In this document: piece by piece, positions 23,460 to 33,055 of the stretch | Position numbering within the stretch: position 1 is the stretch's first letter | Layout: every line of letters begins with the position of its first letter | Assembly (NCBI GenBank): GCA_032433765.1 | Contig: JAVIAB010000092.1 | Span: forward strand, 108,442,396 to 108,506,395 | Reading direction: 5' to 3' | Length of the DNA stretch: 64,000 nt | DNA from: Megaustenia siamemsis | Lineage: Eukaryota; Mollusca; Gastropoda; Stylommatophora; Ariophantidae | Notes under the pieces: generated by a model | What the model was told of the DNA's origin: nothing | What the model saw: only the letters and a program-made list of their open reading frames with translations | The model's database searches: none | Program-made: the position numbers and the translations under genes

Positions 23460-23899
23460 ACAAACAATGGGGATTGGTAAAAATAAAGAGGAAAAGGGTA
23501 GACAAAAAGAATGCGAGTTTAATGAAGTGGGTCCTTGAATAACAGGGAGAAAACTACAAACCCTGTCTTTATTACTTCATTTTTCCTCGACGCTGTGAAA
23601 CTCAAAAGGATAAGAGAAGAAAAAAGATTGGAGGAAAGAGTCAAAGGTCCGTTATGTACTGTAAACATTTTGAAGAGTCCATAATTTGATTGGACAGTTT
23701 ATTTCAGAATTGAAGAACAAACATTTAGCAACGAACAGATAAGTAAAACAAAAATGACGCTGGAGACACAGTATTCCTACCAACGCTAAACTTTTACATC
23801 ACAGACAAAGCGAAATGGAAAAATCATTACAACGAAATTAAAATCTGACAAGAATATCACACAGGACAAGAAAGCAGGTAATTACGAATGATAATAGTA
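23460..23899. other. No recognisable gene
   Basis: Purine-rich, no recognised feature. Confidence 0.4.
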
Positions 23900-24205
23900 G
23901 TAGCCTGCGTCAGTCATAGTGGACTGGTTTTTCCAGCGCCCCTAGAAATGTTTTTTTTTCTTTTCTTTTGCCGTGTATTCTCTGTTTCTATGAATCTGTC
24001 TGCTTCTTGTTTGAGTTGGAGCTTTAGAGTGTGTTTCCAAAGATTTAGGTCTGCAGCTATTTCTTCCTAGGCTGCATGGTTTATGTTCAGAGTCTTCATG
24101 TCACGTTTACACGCGTCTAAAAATCGAAATTTTGGGCGCCCCCTAGTTCTTTTGCCATCTGCTTGTTGTCCATAGAGTGTATCTTTTTGATATGCGGCCC
24201 TAAAT
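23900..24205 (-). mobile_element. LINE C-terminal fragment, LF6 type
   Basis: Minus peptide: LFRAAYQKDTLYGQQADGKR, TRGRPKFRFLDACKRDMKTL and then, after a frame change, WEEIAADLNLWKHTL. The order LYGxxxxGKRxxGRPxxRFxDxCKRD followed by WxxxAxDxxxW is typical of LINE tails after the reverse transcriptase. Inactive fragment. Confidence 0.78.
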
Positions 24206-24885
24206 AATATAAGATAAATAATGTGAATTGACATGAATGATGCTGAGAAATAATAAATACAATGGGTTGTATACATAATACAATTCCAACCAGACATCAT
24301 TCCCCCAGAGAGCATTAGTGCTAGAATCAACTGGTAAATCTGGGAGGACAGTCCTAGAAGAGGCTGAATCATTGTAATGGTGTACACTTCGATGAGCACT
24401 CAACATGAGAAGACAGATCAAGAAGCAGAATTCAGTTACCTCATATTATTCCTCGGCGCTGAATTGCTTTAGATGGGTAAGAGAGGAAAAATAAAGTGAA
24501 GTGGGGTTTGAAGTTGAATGAAAGTGAAATGACTGATCCAGACTTTAATACATTCACTCAAAGTACGAAGGTGAGAGCGTGTTTATAATCACGGTATGAT
24601 GAAGGGATTTTAAAAAATCCGGTTTGAAATAAAAACTTTGACATAAAAACCATGTAGCCACTGCACTTGACAATTGGCCTTTATTATCCGGTCTTATAAG
24701 TCTGTCCGGCAGTAATGAACTACATACCGTAAAGATAGACTCACAGAACATGATGGTGATGGGAAGGGGGAGATCATGCAGTTCTTGAGACGGAGTAGAT
24801 AAGTAACATTTGTCATGATAATTTCAGTGGCTGCTTCTCAATGCACGATTATCAGGCGAAAATGACGATCCATGTTGAGGAACAA
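24206..24885. other. No recognisable gene
   Basis: Nothing recognised before the 33-bp satellite starts. Confidence 0.45.
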
Positions 24886-27490
24886 GTTAACTGTGGTAGA
24901 GCTGTGGAAGAAGTGCACGTTAACTGTGGTAGAGGCGTGGAAGAAGTGCACGTTAACTGTGGTAGAGCTGTGGAAGAAGTGCACGTTAACTGTGGTAGAG
25001 GCGTGGAAGAAGTGCACGTTAACTGTGGTATAGGCGTGGAAGAAGTGCACGTTAACTGTGGTATAGGCGTGGAAGAAGTACACGTTAACTGTGGTAGAGG
25101 CGTGGAAGAAGTGCACGTTAACTGTGGTAGAGGCGTGGGAGAAGTGCACGTTAACTGTGGTAGAGCTGTGGAAGAAGTGCACGTTAACTGTGGTAGAGGC
25201 GTGGAAGAAGTGCACGCTAACTGTGGTAGAGCTGTTGAAGAAGTGCACGTTAACTGTGGTAGAGGCGTGGGAGAAGTGCAAGTTAACTGTGGTAGAGGCG
25301 TGGAAGAAGTGCACGTTAACTGTGGTAGAGCTGTGGAAGAAGTGCACGTTAACTGTGGTAGAGGCGTGGAAGAAGTGCACGCTAACTGTGGTAGAGCTGT
25401 GGAAGAAGTGCACGTTAACGGTGGTAGAGGCGTGGAAGAAGTGCACGCTAACTGTGGTAGAGCTGTGGAAGAAGTGCACGATAACTGATGTAGAGGCGTG
25501 GAAGAAGTGCACGCTAACTGTGGTAGAGCTGTGGAAGAAGTGCACGTGAACGGTGGTAGAGGCGTGGGAGAAGTGCATGTTAACGGTGGTAGAGGCGTGG
25601 GAGAAGTACACGTTAACTGTGGTAGAGGCGTGGGAGAAGTGCATGTTAACTGTGGTAGAGGCGTGGGAGAAGTACACGTTAACTGTGGTAGAGGCGTGGG
25701 AGAAGTGCATGTTAACTGTGGTAGAGGCGTGGAAGAAGTGCATGCTAGCCGTGGTAGAGGCGTGGGAGAAGTGCACGTTAACTGTTGTAGAGGCGTGGGA
25801 GAAGTGCATGTTAATAGTGGTAGAGGCGTGGGAGAAGTGCATGTTAACTGTGGTAGAGGCAAAGAGGAATTCAACGTTAACAGCTGTAGAGGCGTGGATG
25901 TATATTTCAACGTTAACTGTGGTAGAGGCGTGGATGTATATTTCAACGTTAACTGTGGTAGCGGCAAAGAAGATTTTAACGTTAACTTTGGCAGTGGCAT
26001 AACACATTTCAAAGTGAACTGTGGTAGAAGCAAAGAAAAAGTCAACGTTAACTGTGATAGAGACAATGAAGAAGCCAATGTTAACTGTGTTAAAAGGAAG
26101 AAACTAGTCAACGTTAACTGTGGTAGAGAGAAGGAATAAGTCAACGTTAACTGTTGTAGATTGAAGGAATAAGTCAACGTTAACTGTGGTAGATGAAAGG
26201 AATAAGTCAACGTTAACTGTGGTAGATGGAAGGAAGAAGTGAACGTTATCTGTTGTAGATTGAAGGAATAAGTTAACGTTGACTGCTGTAGATTGAAGGA
26301 ATAAGTCAACGTTAACTGTGGTAGATGAAAGGAATAAGTCAACGTTAACTGTGGTAGATGAAAGGAATAAGTCAACGTTAACTGTGGTAGATGGAAGGAA
26401 GAAGTCAACGTTATCTGTGGTAGATGGAAGGAAGAAGTCAACGTTAACTGTGGTAAATGGAAGGAATAAGTCAACGTTAACTGTGGTAGATGGAAGGAAT
26501 AAGTCAACGTTATCTGTGGTAGATGGAAGGAATAAGTCAACGTTAACTGTGGTAGATGGAAGGAATAAGTCAACGTTATCTGTGGTAGATGGAAGGAAGA
26601 AATCAACGTTATCTGTGATAGATGGAAGGAAGAAGTCAACGTTATCTGTGGTAGATGGAAGGAAGAAGTCAACGTTATCTGTGATAGATGGAAGGAAGAA
26701 GTCAACGTTATCTGTGATAGATGGAAGGAAGAAGTCAACGTTATCTGTGATAGATGGAAGGAAGAAGTCAACGTTATCTGTGGTAGATGGAAGGAATAAG
26801 TCAACGGTATCTGTGATAGATGGAAGGAATAAGTCAACGTTATCTGTGGTAGATGGAAGGAAGAAGTCAACGTTATCTGTGATAGATGGAAGGAAGAAGT
26901 CAACGTTATCTGTGATAGATAGATGGAAGGAAGAAGTCAACGTTATCTGTGGTAGATGAAAGGAATAAATCAACGTTAACTGTTGTAGATGGAAGGAAGA
27001 AGTCAACGTTATCTGCGGTAGATGGAAGGAAGAAGTCAACTTTATCTGTGATAGATGGAAGGAAGAAGTCAACGTTATCTGTGATAGATGGAAGGAATAA
27101 TTCAACGTTATCTGTGATAGATGGAAGGAAGAAGTCAACGTTATCTGTGGTAGATGTAAGGAAGAAGTCAACGTTATCTGTGATAGATGGAAGGAAGAAG
27201 TCAACGTTATCTGTGATAGATGGAAGAAAGAAGTCAACGTTATCTGTGATAGATGGAAGGAAGAAGTCAACGTTATCTGTGATAGCTGGAAGGAAGAAGT
27301 CAACGTTATCTGTGGTAGATAGAAGGAATAAGTCAACGTTAACTGTGGTAGAGAGAAGGAATAAGTCAACGTTAACTGTGATAGATGGAAGGAAGAAGTC
27401 AACGTTATCTGTGGTAGATGGAAGGAAGAAGTCAACGTTATCTGTGATAGATAGATGGAAGGAATAAGTCAACGTTATCTGTGGTAGAGG
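24886..27490. repeat. 33-bp satellite, ~79 units, two subtypes
   Basis: Subtype 1 (24886-25860): GAAGAAGTGCACGTTAACTG with TGGTAGAGGCGTG. Subtype 2 (26130-27490): GGAAGGAAGAAGTCAACGTT with ATCTGTGGTAGAT. The 25860-26130 units are intermediate or degenerate. The 33-bp period keeps frames open on both strands (683, 443, 389 and more codons, 11-residue peptide repeats). Opposite-strand frames of equal quality argue against coding. Confidence 0.97.
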
Positions 27491-27760
27491 CGAGAAAGAG
27501 GCTTTATTAAAGACAAAGAAAATGAGTCAGTTGAAGGTAAGACGTAAGAAGCGTCACAGATCCGCATTCCAGGAACTACTATATCCTGATACTAAATATA
27601 GAATGTCTGACAACATTGTGAGAATACTTCGAGTATGCTATATAGAAACAAACTCTATTTGAATAGAGAAAAATAATTCATAAAAGAGAGATTCCAATTT
27701 CTTCAATTTTTTGCTCATTTTCATGAACACCTTCCGCGATAAGCAAGTAATGGTTCACCA
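27491..27760. other. No recognisable gene
   Basis: Single-copy spacer between satellite and SINE fragment. Confidence 0.4.
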
Positions 27761-27761
27761 C

Positions 27762-27920
27762 CACGCCTTAATGCGTATAGGAAATATGGTGTTTTGCTCA
27801 TGTTTATCAATTATAGAAGGCACTTTTTATGGATAATGTGGTCGATATCACGCCAGGCCGCCCCACTTTTCCAGTAAAAATCTCCGATACCCATTTTCAA
27901 AGGTCACCTTTCAGGTATTA
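27762..27920 (-). mobile_element. Diverged SINE family A fragment
   Basis: Antisense family A landmarks: CACGCCTTAATGCGTATAGG, AATATGGTGTT, AATGTGGTCGATATCACGCC and GATACCCATTTTCAAAGG. No tRNA head. Confidence 0.6.
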
Positions 27921-28018
27921 TAATTGGCAGCATTTTTTCCCCTCCGCATGCTGTTGTCAGTCACATCGTAAGACCTGTTCAAACACAAGTCTAATTGGTT
28001 ACTAGAACTAATGTAGTA

Positions 28019-28262
28019 GTCACTTGATTGTTCTAAGCTTAGAACAGGTAGTCAGGACAATCGTGAGCTTTTGTGGTAGCACTTGATTGTTCTAAGCTTA
28101 GAACAGGTAGTCAGGACAATCGTGAGCTTTTGTGGTAGCACTTGATTGTTCTAAGCTTAGAACAGGTAGTCAGGACAATCGTGAGCTTTTGTGGTAGCAC
28201 TTGATTGTTCTAAGCTTAGAACAGGTAGTCAAGACAATCGTGAGCTTTTGTTATAGCACTTT
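28019..28262. repeat. 59-bp tandem repeat, four copies, each with an 18-bp palindrome
   Basis: Four near-identical 59-bp units. Each holds the perfect palindrome TGTTCTAAGCTTAGAACA at 28029-28046, 28088-28105, 28147-28164 and 28206-28223. Only the last unit diverges. Confidence 0.95.
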
Positions 28263-28514
28263 ATTGCTGCAGTCTCTAGTGGTTAATCAAGCCATTATAG
28301 TAGCCAGCCTATTACCATTGATTAAATCAGTCAGTATAGTCGTCACCTTATTATTGTTTTAATCTCGTGATAATTTTGTGATCCTCTATGTAACCCCAAC
28401 TTTGTTTTAATATCTGTAATCTCTCAAACTTCTGTCACTCACATCTTGCACTAATCTGTATGTAAAGAACATTACTAAGGACGTAAAGTTGCTATAAGAT
28501 CGGACAAACCATTG

Positions 28515-29035
28515 GTGGTGTATTAACTGATTTATCTTTCGTTCCCCTGAAGTAGTGTCAACATCTGCAATGTCATTTCTTGTATAAATTTTACTGGGTT
28601 TTTTTTTTATCTTGCAAAGGCTTATATAGTTTTGCCTGTAATGTCGTGTCCATCGACCAATAGGTTTTCTTTAGTGAACTATATTTAATTCAGTTTTGAA
28701 GCGTGTGTTCAGCAGTCTAGAGCGCCTGTCCACACGTATATTGATGGTCTGATTTAGAGTTTGTGATCTTCTTACTGATTCGGTATCTGTTTCTTCTGAT
28801 GGTATGTAATCATTGCATCTATTGTGTGCATGATGCGCCTTCCTTTACCAGCTGATCTGCTTTCCTGGTATTTCACAGTGAAGTTGCTTCCATTGCAAGA
28901 AGGGGGTGTCGGTGGAAGGTGTTGTGATGCTTGCAGAGTTGAGTCAATAGATTCTACAAATATGGTAATTTTCTGGTTTGTAGAGTCTGGAGTGCTGATC
29001 TTGCTTCTGTCATAAACACAACAAGCTGTGGGCCA
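28515..29035 (-). mobile_element. I-group-like LINE 3' fragment (copy C)
   Basis: Antisense match to the RNase H and 3' region of the LINE at 40860-43062: the 3' end (ACTTCAGGGGAACGAAAGAT on minus), the CTGAACAC / CACTGAAT stretch, and the RNase H part around 28840-29035. About 90 bp of the reference is missing near 28800, so the copy has an internal deletion. Confidence 0.78.
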
Positions 29036-29049
29036 GGACTAGGACGTTT

Positions 29050-29248
29050 CAACAAATGAAACAATAAATAAAACAAGGCTGTGAATTGCCATCAGACTTA
29101 TTTAATTTATGTAACGAGATCGTACTTAGATCCACGATGGACGTATCAGGTAATCAGTCGGTGGTCCGTAAGATATTGCTGATGACAGTCTTAATTTGTA
29201 ATCGTGAAAATATTTTTCTTCTGCGATCATGGCTCATTCAGACTAGGA
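29050..29248 (+). mobile_element. Reverse transcriptase scrap plus 31-bp LINE-end block
   Basis: Reads KQGCELPSDLFNLCNEIVLR and, in a shifted frame, a TATTGCTGATGACAGTC box corresponding to YADDS, so it is an RT palm scrap. It ends with CTTCTGCGATCATGGCTCAT and then TCAGACTAGGA (29218-29248), identical to 59170-59200 at the 3' edge of the antisense LINE there. Confidence 0.6.
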
Positions 29249-29445
29249 TGGGGGACTGGTTGGTCTCGAGGCAAGACGCCGACCTCGAGACAGAGAGGTT
29301 GTGAGTTCAAATCCTGGCTGCACCAGTTGGGATTTTTATCTATGATTTCTCGAGGCAAGACGCCGGCCTCGAGACAGAGAGGTTGTGAGTTCAAATCCTG
29401 GCTGCACCAGTTGGGATTTTTTTCTATGATTTCTCGCGATATGAT
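29249..29445 (+). mobile_element. SINE family B with tandemly duplicated tRNA-like head
   Basis: GGGGGACTGGTTGGTCTCGA begins the head. The segment CTCGAGGCAAGACGCCG through GCACCAGTTGGGATTTTT with B-box-like GAGTTCAAATCCTGG is present twice in tandem (about 94-bp period). Both copies keep the B box. Confidence 0.65.
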
Positions 29446-29875
29446 TTCGCATATAATATATATGTATGTTAATTAGGCTGATTAAAAGTAACGTTTTCAG
29501 CGGGATAGCACCGCTTTTGTTGTGTTCATGTCTGCCGACCGTCCTGTCGTCTTAATATAGACGCCACTTTTGGTTCCGTTTTCAAGTAAACAAAACAATA
29601 TACAATCATTTTACTATTGGTCAATCATTAATCATAACCTATAATCTTATATCAATATCATTGATACAGGTAATTTTCATAATCATAGAGTCGAGCTATT
29701 TGAAACTGTTTCATAGTGAACTACAGTCCACCTTACTTAAAATGTGTGATTCGGTCAGTGAGGAATAATAGCTGGATATCTTTATGTATTGAAGCTTTAT
29801 CTTGATAGTTTTTCTTTGTCGTGAATAGAGAATAACATCAGTTTCTGTCATTACAATGTCCCGATTTTTTGTCTC
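29446..29875. other. No recognisable gene
   Basis: AT-rich spacer. Confidence 0.4.
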
Positions 29876-29879
29876 AGTC

Positions 29880-30908
29880 TGTAGTATCCATAGTAGTGGT
29901 GGTAGTGGTAGTGGTATCCATAGTAGTGGTGGTAGTGGTAGTAGTAGGATCCATATTAGATCCATAGTAGTGGTAGTAGTAGTAGTAGTATCCATAGCAG
30001 TGGTGGTAGTGGTAGTAGTAGGATCCATATTAGATCCATAGTAGTGGTAGTAGTAGTAGTATTATTCATAGTAGTGGTGGTAGTGGTAGTAGTAGGATCC
30101 ATATTAGATCCATAGTAGTGGTGGTAGTAGTAGTAGTAGTAGTATCCATAGCAGTGGTGGTAGTGGTAGTAGTAGGATCCATATTAGATCCATAGTAGTG
30201 GTGGTAGTAGTAGTAGTATCCATAGCAGTGGTGATAGTGGTAGTAGTAGGATACATATTAGATCCATAGTAGTGGTGGTAGTAGTAGTAGTATCCATAGT
30301 AGTAGTGGTAGTGGTAGCAGTATCCATAGTAGTATTGGTAGTGGTAGTAGTATCCATAGTAGTGGTAGTAGTATCCATAGTAGTAGTGGTAGTGGTAGGA
30401 TACATATTAGATCCATAGTAGTAGTGGTAGTAGTAGTAGTATCCATAGTAGTAGTGGTAGTGGTAGTAGTATCCATAGTAGTGGTAGTAGTATCCATAGT
30501 AGTAGTGGTAGTAGTAGGATACATAATAGATCCATAGTAGTAGTGGTAGTAGTAGTAGTATCCATAGTAGTAGTGGTAGTGGTAGTAGTATCCATAGTAG
30601 TGGTAGTAGTATCCATAGTAGTGGCGGTAGTAGTAGCAGTAGGATCCATATTAGATCTATAGTAGTGGTGGTAGTAGTAGTAGTATCCATAGTAGTGGTG
30701 GTGTTAGTTGTAGTAGTATCCATAGTAGTGGAGGTAGTAGTAGTATCCATAGTAGTGGTGGTAGTAGTAGCAGTAGGATCCATATTAGATTCATATTAAT
30801 GGTGGTAGTATTAGTATCCATAGTAGTATCCATTAATAATGGTGGTAGTAGTATACATTAGTGGTTCGTAGTACATTGTAGTAATATCCAAAGTAATGGC
30901 AATAGTAC
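29880..30908. repeat. GTA/GTG triplet array with recurring TCCATA blocks
   Basis: Runs of GTAGTAGTGGTA punctuated every 15-45 bp by ATCCATAGTAG or GGATCCATATTAGATCCATA. Larger blocks repeat with periods near 90 and 125 bp. A short remnant of the same triplet array continues at 33026-33055, on the other side of the inserted transposon. Confidence 0.93.
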
Positions 30909-30910
30909 TA
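30909..30910. other. Left TA target duplication of the DNA transposon
   Basis: TA immediately before the element end TAGCTCG. The partner is 33024-33025. Removing the element restores a continuous TAGTAC-TA-GTAGTAG triplet array. Confidence 0.85.
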
Positions 30911-30990
30911 TAGCTCGTTTCAAATCACGTGCTCAACTTCAAAACGCTATTACTCAGTAACCGTTTGTTAAAAACTGTTGAAATTTTCCA
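30911..30990 (+). repeat. Left terminal inverted repeat
   Basis: Aligns with the reverse complement of 32945-33023. Identical blocks include GTGCTCAACTT and the first eight bases apart from one C/T difference. Confidence 0.85.
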
Positions 30991-31288
30991 AATGTTATTA
31001 GAATGCAAAAGACCCTTTAAATATATATTTAACAAATATCTTGCAGCTGCAGTTTTCTTAAAGCGGCGAATTTCTTTGATGTTTGTCAAAATTGTAAATT
31101 GTGAACCCCTAAATAATAGAAATTACCGTAGTTGCTGGTCTATGATTAATTTTCACTAGGTAAAGGCGTGGCCGTAATGGGGAAATAACCTAATAAGACA
31201 AAACACCAGGAGAATTATTGTCTTCTCAGTTCGAGGACGGACGATAATATCAAGGTATACCTGTATGTCCAAATTTTCATAGTTGTGT

Positions 31289-31304
31289 GGTCCTGAAAAG
31301 GACC
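31289..31304 (-). promoter_or_regulatory. Histone-type 3' stem-loop downstream of the transposase
   Basis: On the minus strand the sequence is GGTCCTTTTCAGGACC: a 6-bp stem (GGTCCT/AGGACC) with a TTTC loop, fitting the metazoan consensus GGYYCTTTTCAGRRCC. It is preceded by ACAAAC and followed by ACACAACT, again like histone mRNAs. It begins 59 nt after the transposase stop codon (31364-31366), the spacing usual in histone genes. I see no AATAAA between the stop and the transposon end on this strand, and no clear purine-rich downstream element. Known role of the motif: binding SLBP for non-polyadenylated, S-phase-linked 3' ends. Function here is inference. Confidence 0.6.
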
Positions 31305-31363
31305 GTTTGTTGAACTAATTTATAAGGTAATATAGGGGCCAACATTGTGGGGGCTATATACTT

Positions 31364-32652
31364 TCATTCTGAATCAGACGAGTCTAAAAGATTAATAACT
31401 GTTTGGGGTTGAACATTCCACAAACCATCATTTTTCCAATATTCCTTTTCCTGTTTTAAGACATGGTCTTCACATTTAGCCCAATAATCTGTGTCTATAT
31501 TTAATAAAGCGAGATTAGCAAGAGTCTTTACATCGCATATTTTGAATGTTGTATTTTCATCTGCCACTTGTCCTTTTAATTTTGCCCAGATTAGTTCTCT
31601 TGGATTTAAATGAGCATGGTAAGGTGGCGGCCTCAAACTTATATGACCGTGCTCTTGGATAATCTTATCTATTTGAAAAATCTTTGTCCTTTGTTTTTGC
31701 TTTACTAGAGATAGTAATTCAGGTTTTAAGTACATGTTATTAAATTGTATGTGCTCCTTTGTGAGCCATATCTTAATAGCATCTTTTGTACTGGATGACG
31801 TCGGGACTTTATCTTCAAGTGCAACAATGTTGTGGTACGCTGCATTGTCCATTATTAGGCAAGATGGTCGATCTAGTGATGGGAGAACAGAATTGTCAAT
31901 CCAATGTCTAAATACGTGACCATTCATCTCAGAGTGATAATCCCGATTGTCTATGGATTTTGAAAGAAAAATGAGCTCTGCATTCTGTATTAGTCCATGT
32001 TGTCGACTACCTGCATGAGCAATTATCAAGCGCTGTCCTTTGCTGCTAGGTATTAATCTCTTAATCTTTCCATCTGATGACTGCCATTCCCTTTGGTTAG
32101 TGTGGTGAGCATTGATCCATGTTTCATCCAAGTACACAATATCATAACCTTGCTTGCGCACCTCTTTTACTTCACGTAAGTACTTGCTTCTCATGACTAC
32201 TATATGTGGCTTCTCACAGATGATGTTTCGTCCATTGGAATACTTTCTGAATGTAAAGCCTGCAGCTCTCACGTTCCTCCTAATGTAGACTTTGATATTT
32301 CAATACTGTTGTTCTTTTTAAGCGATACTTTTAATTTTCTTATTGTAACAGTTTCATTCATATCCAACATTTTGCGAATTTCACTTCTAATAAGTTCACT
32401 GTCGAAATTATCCAACATTTTGGCTCTTCCTTGTGATTTTGTATATTTTGAACATTGACGGTCACGTGCTTGAATCCAGCGATTAAATGACCGTTTAGAT
32501 AAATCCTAAATGTGTCTTGTACTATTCTCAGGGTTTTCTAAAGAATGAAATAATCTTCCTCGTTTAGCCTCTTTGCAAAAATAGTCATACATTTTTATTG
32601 CGATGTTTTGTAAACTGCAGAATTTCATTTTAAGACACATGATAAATGTTAT
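31364..32652 (-). pseudogene. DDE transposase, inactivated by one stop and one frameshift
   Basis: The DDE domain lies in a 302-codon frame (31364-32272): YDIVYLDETWINAHH (first D), CLIMDNAAYHN (second D), PYHAHLNPRELIWAKLKG (E). The C-terminus is acidic (LLDSSDSE). The frame opens with GTG only because a frameshift at about 32272-32276 separates it from the N-terminal part. Upstream, the minus strand carries FNRWIQARDRQCSKY and RKMLDMNETVTIRKLKV, a helix-turn-helix-like DNA-binding region, beginning at an ATG near 32640. A TAG stop interrupts it near 32506. Three catalytic acids are retained, so loss of function is recent or incomplete. Confidence 0.85.
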
Positions 32653-32944
32653 CGTTCCCGGCTCCACCTATGAATGAACGGAAATGGAACACGCAATTTC
32701 TCGTGTTTTTTTACATGTGTCTAATTGTGTCAAAAAACCACGGTAAAAGCGTGCAAACACGTCAATTTTACCGTGTATGGATTTTTACTCGCTATTTTTA
32801 ACTTAAAATACTGTAAACATTACGTTTTGACTACATCAATGGGTCGTTATAAATTTATATAAATCAAATAAGCAACAATAATAACCAAATGTTTTTTTAA
32901 TGAAATTAATTCCCTGTTGGGTTCTAATCATTATAACTTTACAT

Positions 32945-33023
32945 GCAAATTTTGAACAACTTACAACAAGCGGTTAAAAAGCTATCGATTTTAAAAGTTG
33001 AGCACGAGTTATGAAACAAGCTA
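32945..33023 (-). repeat. Right terminal inverted repeat
   Basis: Reverse-complement partner of the left repeat, ending ATGAAACAAGCTA before TA at 33024-33025. Confidence 0.85.
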
Positions 33024-33055
33024 TAGTAGTAGTGATGGTGGTAGTATTACAATAA

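Larger units (their letters stand above)
30911..33023 (-). mobile_element. Tc1/mariner-superfamily DNA transposon (DD83E, Sailor-like), 2113 bp
   Basis: Ends are TAGCTCGTTTCAAATCACGT on the left and, reverse-complemented, TAGCTTGTTTCATAACTCGT on the right. The inverted repeats stay alignable for about 75-100 bp (GTGCTCAACTT, then AACCG/CTTTGTT). TA is duplicated on both sides, and the flanks are the two halves of one GTA-rich array. The single transposase frame is on the minus strand. TA duplication plus a DDE domain with LDETW, IMDNAAYH and LNPRE places it in the IS630/Tc1/mariner superfamily. The second-to-third acid spacing I count is 83 residues, close to the DD82E group I recall as Sailor. 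The element is inactive. Confidence 0.9.

Noticed and set aside
24838..27472. Long frames on both strands (683, 443, 389, 215, 213 codons)
   Set aside because: The 33-bp period preserves frames on both strands equally. 11-residue peptide repeats without any known fold; treated as satellite.
29711..30783. Thr/Met/Asp-rich and Leu/Pro-rich minus-strand frames
   Set aside because: Translation of a GTA/GTG triplet array; all frames are equally open.
31289..31304. Stem-loop as the end of a histone gene
   Set aside because: The frame upstream on the same strand is a DDE transposase, no histone sequence is present, and the motif lies inside the transposon's inverted repeats.
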